From Terriglobia bacterium (GTDB taxonomy: Bacteria; Acidobacteriota; Terriglobia; JAIQFV01), in NCBI GenBank assembly GCA_020072965.1, contig JAIQFY010000002.1, positions 62,001-126,000 on the forward strand: a stretch of 64,000 nt of DNA, given 5' to 3'. Shown here in pieces: positions 60,897-64,000 of the stretch. The notes beneath the pieces were generated by a model. The model saw nothing but the letters and a program-made list of their open reading frames with translations, was not told the origin of the DNA and did not search any database. Made by a program: the position numbers and the translations under genes. Each line of letters opens with the position of its first letter. Positions within the stretch are counted from its first letter, which is position 1.

Positions 60897-61586
60897 ATGG
60901 ACAAGAGAAAGTTGCTTGTGGTCGACGATGAACCGCAGGTCCGGAGACTGGTTTCTGAAGCCTTTGCCGCTCAATACGAAGTGCTCACGGCAGGGACGGG
61001 AGAGGAAGCCATCCGCCGGGCCGTCTTGGACCGTCCGAATTGTATATTGATGGACGTCATGATGCCGCAAATGGGTGGTTTCATATTGTGCGAGATTTTC
61101 AAATCCATGAGACAGACCAAATTGATTCCCATCATCCTCATGAGCGGGAAACCGCGACAAATGGTCTGGCCGATGGCCCAGGAGATGGGTATCCTTGACT
61201 ACATCGAAAAACCCTTTTCCATCGAGGGAATGTCGAATTTGCTGAAGCGCGCCCTCCAAAAATCCCCTGTGGAACGGCGCAGGGCTCCCCGTGTCACGAT
61301 GAAAATCCCTATCATCGTCAGGGGAACGGATGAATCCGGAAGCGCCTTCGAGGTCTGCGGGGAAACTGGAGATGTCAGCCGCTTGGGGGCATTGGTCCGG
61401 TTGCCCGTTCGTGTTCCGGTCGGGGGATTAATTGAGATCCGACAAGCAGGAATTCCTTCCTCCGACAGACCCACCCTCCTGACCGAAGCGCAGGTCGCTT
61501 GGAATGACCCGATAACCCCCAGCGGTCCTTTCTTGCATGGATGCGAGTTTTCTCCCGCTTCATCAGAGTGGATCATTATCCAGTAG
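60897..61586 (+). CDS. Response regulator receiver-PilZ protein (canonical phospho-acceptor)
   Basis: 229 residues from the ATG at 60897, which has GGAGAG upstream. It is a close paralogue of the protein at 30.2 kb. The receiver has VVDDEPQVRR (acidic pair), CILMDVMMPQMGG with phospho-acceptor Asp53, LMSGKPRQ and YIEKPFSIEG (Lys). The C-terminal PilZ domain has RRRAPRVTMKIPIIVRG, DVSRLGALVRLPV and the end HGCEFSPASSEW. It is followed by an HD-GYP response regulator in the same direction about 340 bp downstream, suggesting a c-di-GMP circuit in which phosphorylation and nucleotide binding meet in one small protein. The output partner is unknown. Confidence 0.9.
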   Translation: MDKRKLLVVDDEPQVRRLVSEAFAAQYEVLTAGTGEEAIRRAVLDRPNCILMDVMMPQMGGFILCEIFKSMRQTKLIPIILMSGKPRQMVWPMAQEMGILDYIEKPFSIEGMSNLLKRALQKSPVERRRAPRVTMKIPIIVRGTDESGSAFEVCGETGDVSRLGALVRLPVRVPVGGLIEIRQAGIPSSDRPTLLTEAQVAWNDPITPSGPFLHGCEFSPASSEWIIIQ

Positions 61587-61926
61587 CCGCACTCCTGGAC
61601 CTGTAAGAAACCTTTCATCGACACTCTGCGCCCCCCTGCCGTTCCCCGACTGGAGCGGGAGCATCAAGCTTGTTTCCCTGGAAGCCCAAAATCATTCCTG
61701 ACAAGAGGGCCGTCTCAACACAACGGCGAGGCCGAAAGTGAGATGCACCGCTTGGTCTCGTTCCCACGAAAAACGGAGCGGCCCTCCCTCAGAACAAAAA
61801 AAACCTATGGTTTGACTGAGGGTCTGCCGATATATCTACTGGCTACCGAGCCCGGTGTCATCAAACCACGCCCCGGAGCGAGTGCGGTTGCTTGATAATG
61901 TCCAGCCTTCGAGATCGGGGTCAATC
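61587..61926. other. Intergenic region without recognisable feature
   Basis: Lies between two same-direction signalling genes. GC-balanced, with an A-rich patch at 61797-61803 (AAAAAAA). No ribosome binding site-supported frame and no strong inverted repeat found. Confidence 0.4.
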
Positions 61927-63063
61927 ATGCCACCCCAGTGGGCTCTAAATCTCGAGGAGACGAAGACACCCTCCATGAGCGAAGTAACAAGAGAAGCCAT
62001 TCTGATTGTCGATGATGAAGAGCCCATCCGCCAACTCCTCGACCAGTGTCTAAGGGTAGAGGGGTACCATACGAAGGCGGTCGGCAACGCGGACGAAGCG
62101 CTCATGGCGTTATCGGCAGACCATTTCGATCTAGTTCTTTCCGATGTGCGGATGCCCGGCATGAGCGGTCTCGAATTGCTTGCAGCCATTAGCAGCCGGC
62201 ATGGTGAAGTCGGGGTTCTCATGTTGACCGCCTGCGACGATGTGTTCATGGCTGTGCAGGCCATGAAATTGGGTGCCCTCGATTATGTGTTGAAACCCTT
62301 CCGGATCGACGAAATCAGCGTCACGGTCCGGAAAGCGCTCCGTTTACACCAGTTGGAGATCGGGAAGAAGCGGTATGTGCTGCAACTTGAGGAGGTCGTC
62401 AGGAATCAGACATTCGAGCTCCGAAAGACCTTTGAGCATTTCCAGAACGCCTCAGAGACGACGCTGGAAGCACTGGTCGCGGCGCTGGATGCGCGCGAAC
62501 GAGAGACCCAAGCCCATTCCCGGCGCGTCAGCGAATATACGCTGCATCTGGCACAAGTCATGGGGGTGGATGCGGCGTTGCTGGCTGATTTTGGTCGAGG
62601 TGCAATGCTTCATGACATTGGCAAGATTGGAGTCTCCGACAACATCCTGCTCAAGCCCGGCAAATTGACTGAAGAGGAGTGGGTAGAAATGAGGAAACAT
62701 CCTCAGATTGGTTATTGGATTCTCGATGGCATCCTTGGTCTTGACGCCGCGTCGGAGATTGTCCTGGCACATCAAGAAAAATTTGATGGGACCGGATACC
62801 CTCGCCAACTGAAGGGGGAGGACATCCCTCTGGGCGCCCGGATCTTCGCGGTCATCGATTGTTTTGACGCCATTACCTCAGACCGGCCCTATCGGAAGGC
62901 CTCCCCCTTCGAAACGGCCCGGGCGGAAATCGAACGCTGCTCGGGAACTCAGTTCGATCCGCTGATCGCACGATACTTTCTCAAAGTCCCGCCGGAAAAA
63001 TGGGCGGAGATCCTCGGCCAACTCCATGACGAGATTGAACAAGCGGCTCGCGCCCCGCTTTAA
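61927..63063 (+). CDS. HD-GYP domain response regulator (putative c-di-GMP phosphodiesterase, RpfG-like)
   Basis: 378 residues from the ATG at 61927 (GGGG upstream); the ATG at 61975 is a reasonable alternative. Receiver: ILIVDDEEPIRQ, LVLSDVRMPGMSG (phospho-acceptor Asp), VLMLTACDD, DYVLKPFRIDE. A coiled-coil linker (KRYVLQLEEVVRNQTFELRK) joins it to the HD-GYP domain: MLHDIGKIGVSDNILLKPG (HD and the following Lys), HPQIGYWILDG, VLAHQEKFDGTGYPRQLKGE (GYP), FAVIDCFDAITSDRPYR. All metal-binding HD-GYP residues are visible, so hydrolysis of c-di-GMP is likely. It is next to a PilZ receiver protein. Confidence 0.92.
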   Translation: MPPQWALNLEETKTPSMSEVTREAILIVDDEEPIRQLLDQCLRVEGYHTKAVGNADEALMALSADHFDLVLSDVRMPGMSGLELLAAISSRHGEVGVLMLTACDDVFMAVQAMKLGALDYVLKPFRIDEISVTVRKALRLHQLEIGKKRYVLQLEEVVRNQTFELRKTFEHFQNASETTLEALVAALDARERETQAHSRRVSEYTLHLAQVMGVDAALLADFGRGAMLHDIGKIGVSDNILLKPGKLTEEEWVEMRKHPQIGYWILDGILGLDAASEIVLAHQEKFDGTGYPRQLKGEDIPLGARIFAVIDCFDAITSDRPYRKASPFETARAEIERCSGTQFDPLIARYFLKVPPEKWAEILGQLHDEIEQAARAPL

Positions 63064-63474
63064 ACGCGTATTCCCTCTTCCAACCCCATTCATCCCCGAG
63101 CCGGGTTAAGGCAGGTGATATTTGTCGCTTCATTCAACGGCCTAGAGGGGGCCTGGGTGTCTCGCTCACGCGCCGATTTCGAGCGACCCGTCTGGCCCCG
63201 CATGGTTCCGTGTCTCAATAGCCTGTTTCCTCCTGAAGAAATCGCCGGCATCGAATCGCAGTCCGGGCATCGGGTTTCTGCTCTTGAGTCTCTCGTGTTC
63301 TGTCGGGTTTATTAAAAAGAAGTGGGAAGGCTGGTTGGGTTGCGACACCAGCCATCCCGGATTTGTCCTCAGTTGGAGGTAAGGACAAGTTACATGTAAA
63401 GACGCCCGATTTTCTGAAAAGGTTTCCTGTTTTACAAGATTTTACAAAGGGGACAGCCGGGGAGGCGCCCTGAC
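63064..63474. other. Intergenic region, convergent genes
   Basis: Between the HD-GYP gene and the leftward cupin-like gene. Frames on both strands here have no ribosome binding site and no domain. No convincing terminator hairpin with T-run was found. Confidence 0.4.
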
Positions 63475-63933
63475 TCAAATCTCCAGGAGCGGTTCAAAGG
63501 CGTCGTAAGAAACCCCGTCTCTAAGAAATCGGGGATACTTTTTCTCAAGCTCAAGGAAGATGGTTGTTACCACCGTCCGGACATAAGCAGCATCGGCGCT
63601 TACCCGATGAACCCGACTCCGATTAAACACGATGACATCCCCGGATTCAACGATCACCCGGTCGTTCTCAACAAAAAACCCGTTCCCGAGGTGAACCCAG
63701 ATCATATTGATTCCCGGAACACCATCCTCATGGGGCCCCTTGACGCGATGCGATGAAAGATGAGCAGTCCGGATGCGCAAGTCCGGGCAAAGCCTGGAAA
63801 CTGCCCTGACCCCTTGAGGCCAGTTCGGGTCGAGCGCATTCCGATCTCCCCTCCACACCCACTGAATCGTTTGATGACTCGCAGGAATACTCTTGAGAGG
63901 GATATTGCCGACGCGTTGGTAAAGCCGTTGCAT
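63475..63933 (-). CDS. Cupin-like (2-oxoglutarate oxygenase-like fold) protein, unidentified
   Basis: The minus-strand frame is open from about 63475 to the window edge; the first ATG with a plausible upstream G-rich sequence is at 63933, giving 152 residues, but the true start may lie outside the window. The segment HLSSHRVKGPHEDGVPGINM, then ENDRVIVESGDVIVFNRSRVHRV, has the spacing of a cupin jelly roll: H-x-n-E/D pair and the second motif GDVIVFNRSRVH, with His ligands. C-terminal YDAFEPLLEI is acidic. I do not recognise a family; a small-molecule dioxygenase or sugar-binding cupin are options. Confidence 0.6.
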   Translation of the reverse strand: MQRLYQRVGNIPLKSIPASHQTIQWVWRGDRNALDPNWPQGVRAVSRLCPDLRIRTAHLSSHRVKGPHEDGVPGINMIWVHLGNGFFVENDRVIVESGDVIVFNRSRVHRVSADAAYVRTVVTTIFLELEKKYPRFLRDGVSYDAFEPLLEI

Positions 63934-64000
63934 GGTCAAATCCCGGTGGTTGGGGAATGGAATAGAAGGCAAGAGGGACGGCTCGGAAACAGAAGCAAAA

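Overview
This window looks like a chromosomal segment of an uncultured or little-studied soil-type bacterium, most probably an Acidobacteriota member. This is inference: GC is moderately high, there are many secreted hypothetical proteins of a type I associate with that phylum, a large Ser/Thr kinase with TPR repeats, a mycobacterial-type KGD 2-oxoglutarate dehydrogenase, and numerous short palindromic and stutter-type intergenic repeats. No rRNA, ribosomal protein or other phylogenetic anchor is present, so the assignment is unverified. I see no prophage, CRISPR array or intact transposon. The region is a housekeeping/accessory mosaic, mostly of small operons.

Layout. 0-8.4 kb: a purine-catabolism cluster (short YgfK-like Fe-S protein, convergent with an operon for an 8-oxoguanine deaminase-like amidohydrolase and the FAD, 2Fe-2S and molybdopterin subunits of a xanthine dehydrogenase-type enzyme). 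The Mo subunit carries an in-frame tandem repeat insertion. 8.8-16.1 kb: a 1486-residue hybrid histidine kinase, a secreted protein, and an FAD oxidoreductase fused to a cyclic-nucleotide-binding domain. 16.4-23.8 kb: an IS remnant, a Ser/Thr kinase-TPR protein, a CAU tRNA, and an ECF sigma / anti-sigma / beta-solenoid envelope-stress operon. 24.4-29.9 kb: a minus-strand run with DinB-like protein, pirin, GH47 alpha-mannosidase, amino-acid permease and aminotransferase. 30.2-31.7 kb: a REC-PilZ regulator whose phospho-acceptor Asp is Glu, and an RsbW-like kinase. 32.1-37.2 kb: ergothioneine genes egtB and egtD beside a fused permease/substrate-binding protein plus ATPase of the OpuC/EgtUV type. 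37.7-44.6 kb: a helical-repeat secreted protein, an S9-type hydrolase, a TlpA-ABC transporter operon and an SGNH hydrolase. 44.7-49.3 kb: KGD and a small membrane protein. 49.6-51.8 kb: small genes, a HEAT-repeat protein and the 3' remnant of a phosphoketolase. 51.9-53.9 kb: GlgX. 54.2-60.7 kb: a CecR/YbhGFSR-like TetR-controlled ABC efflux operon with two visible operators. 60.9-63.1 kb: a second REC-PilZ protein and an HD-GYP response regulator. 63.5 kb to the edge: a cupin-like protein.

Themes: (i) signalling through c-di-GMP (two PilZ receivers and an HD-GYP phosphodiesterase); (ii) low-molecular-weight thiol synthesis with a possible dedicated transporter; (iii) a family of palindromic or stutter-repeat elements, one of which has invaded a coding sequence in frame. 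Start codons were chosen from visible ribosome binding sites where possible and are stated when uncertain. All functional names come from recognised motifs and family resemblance, not from database searches.
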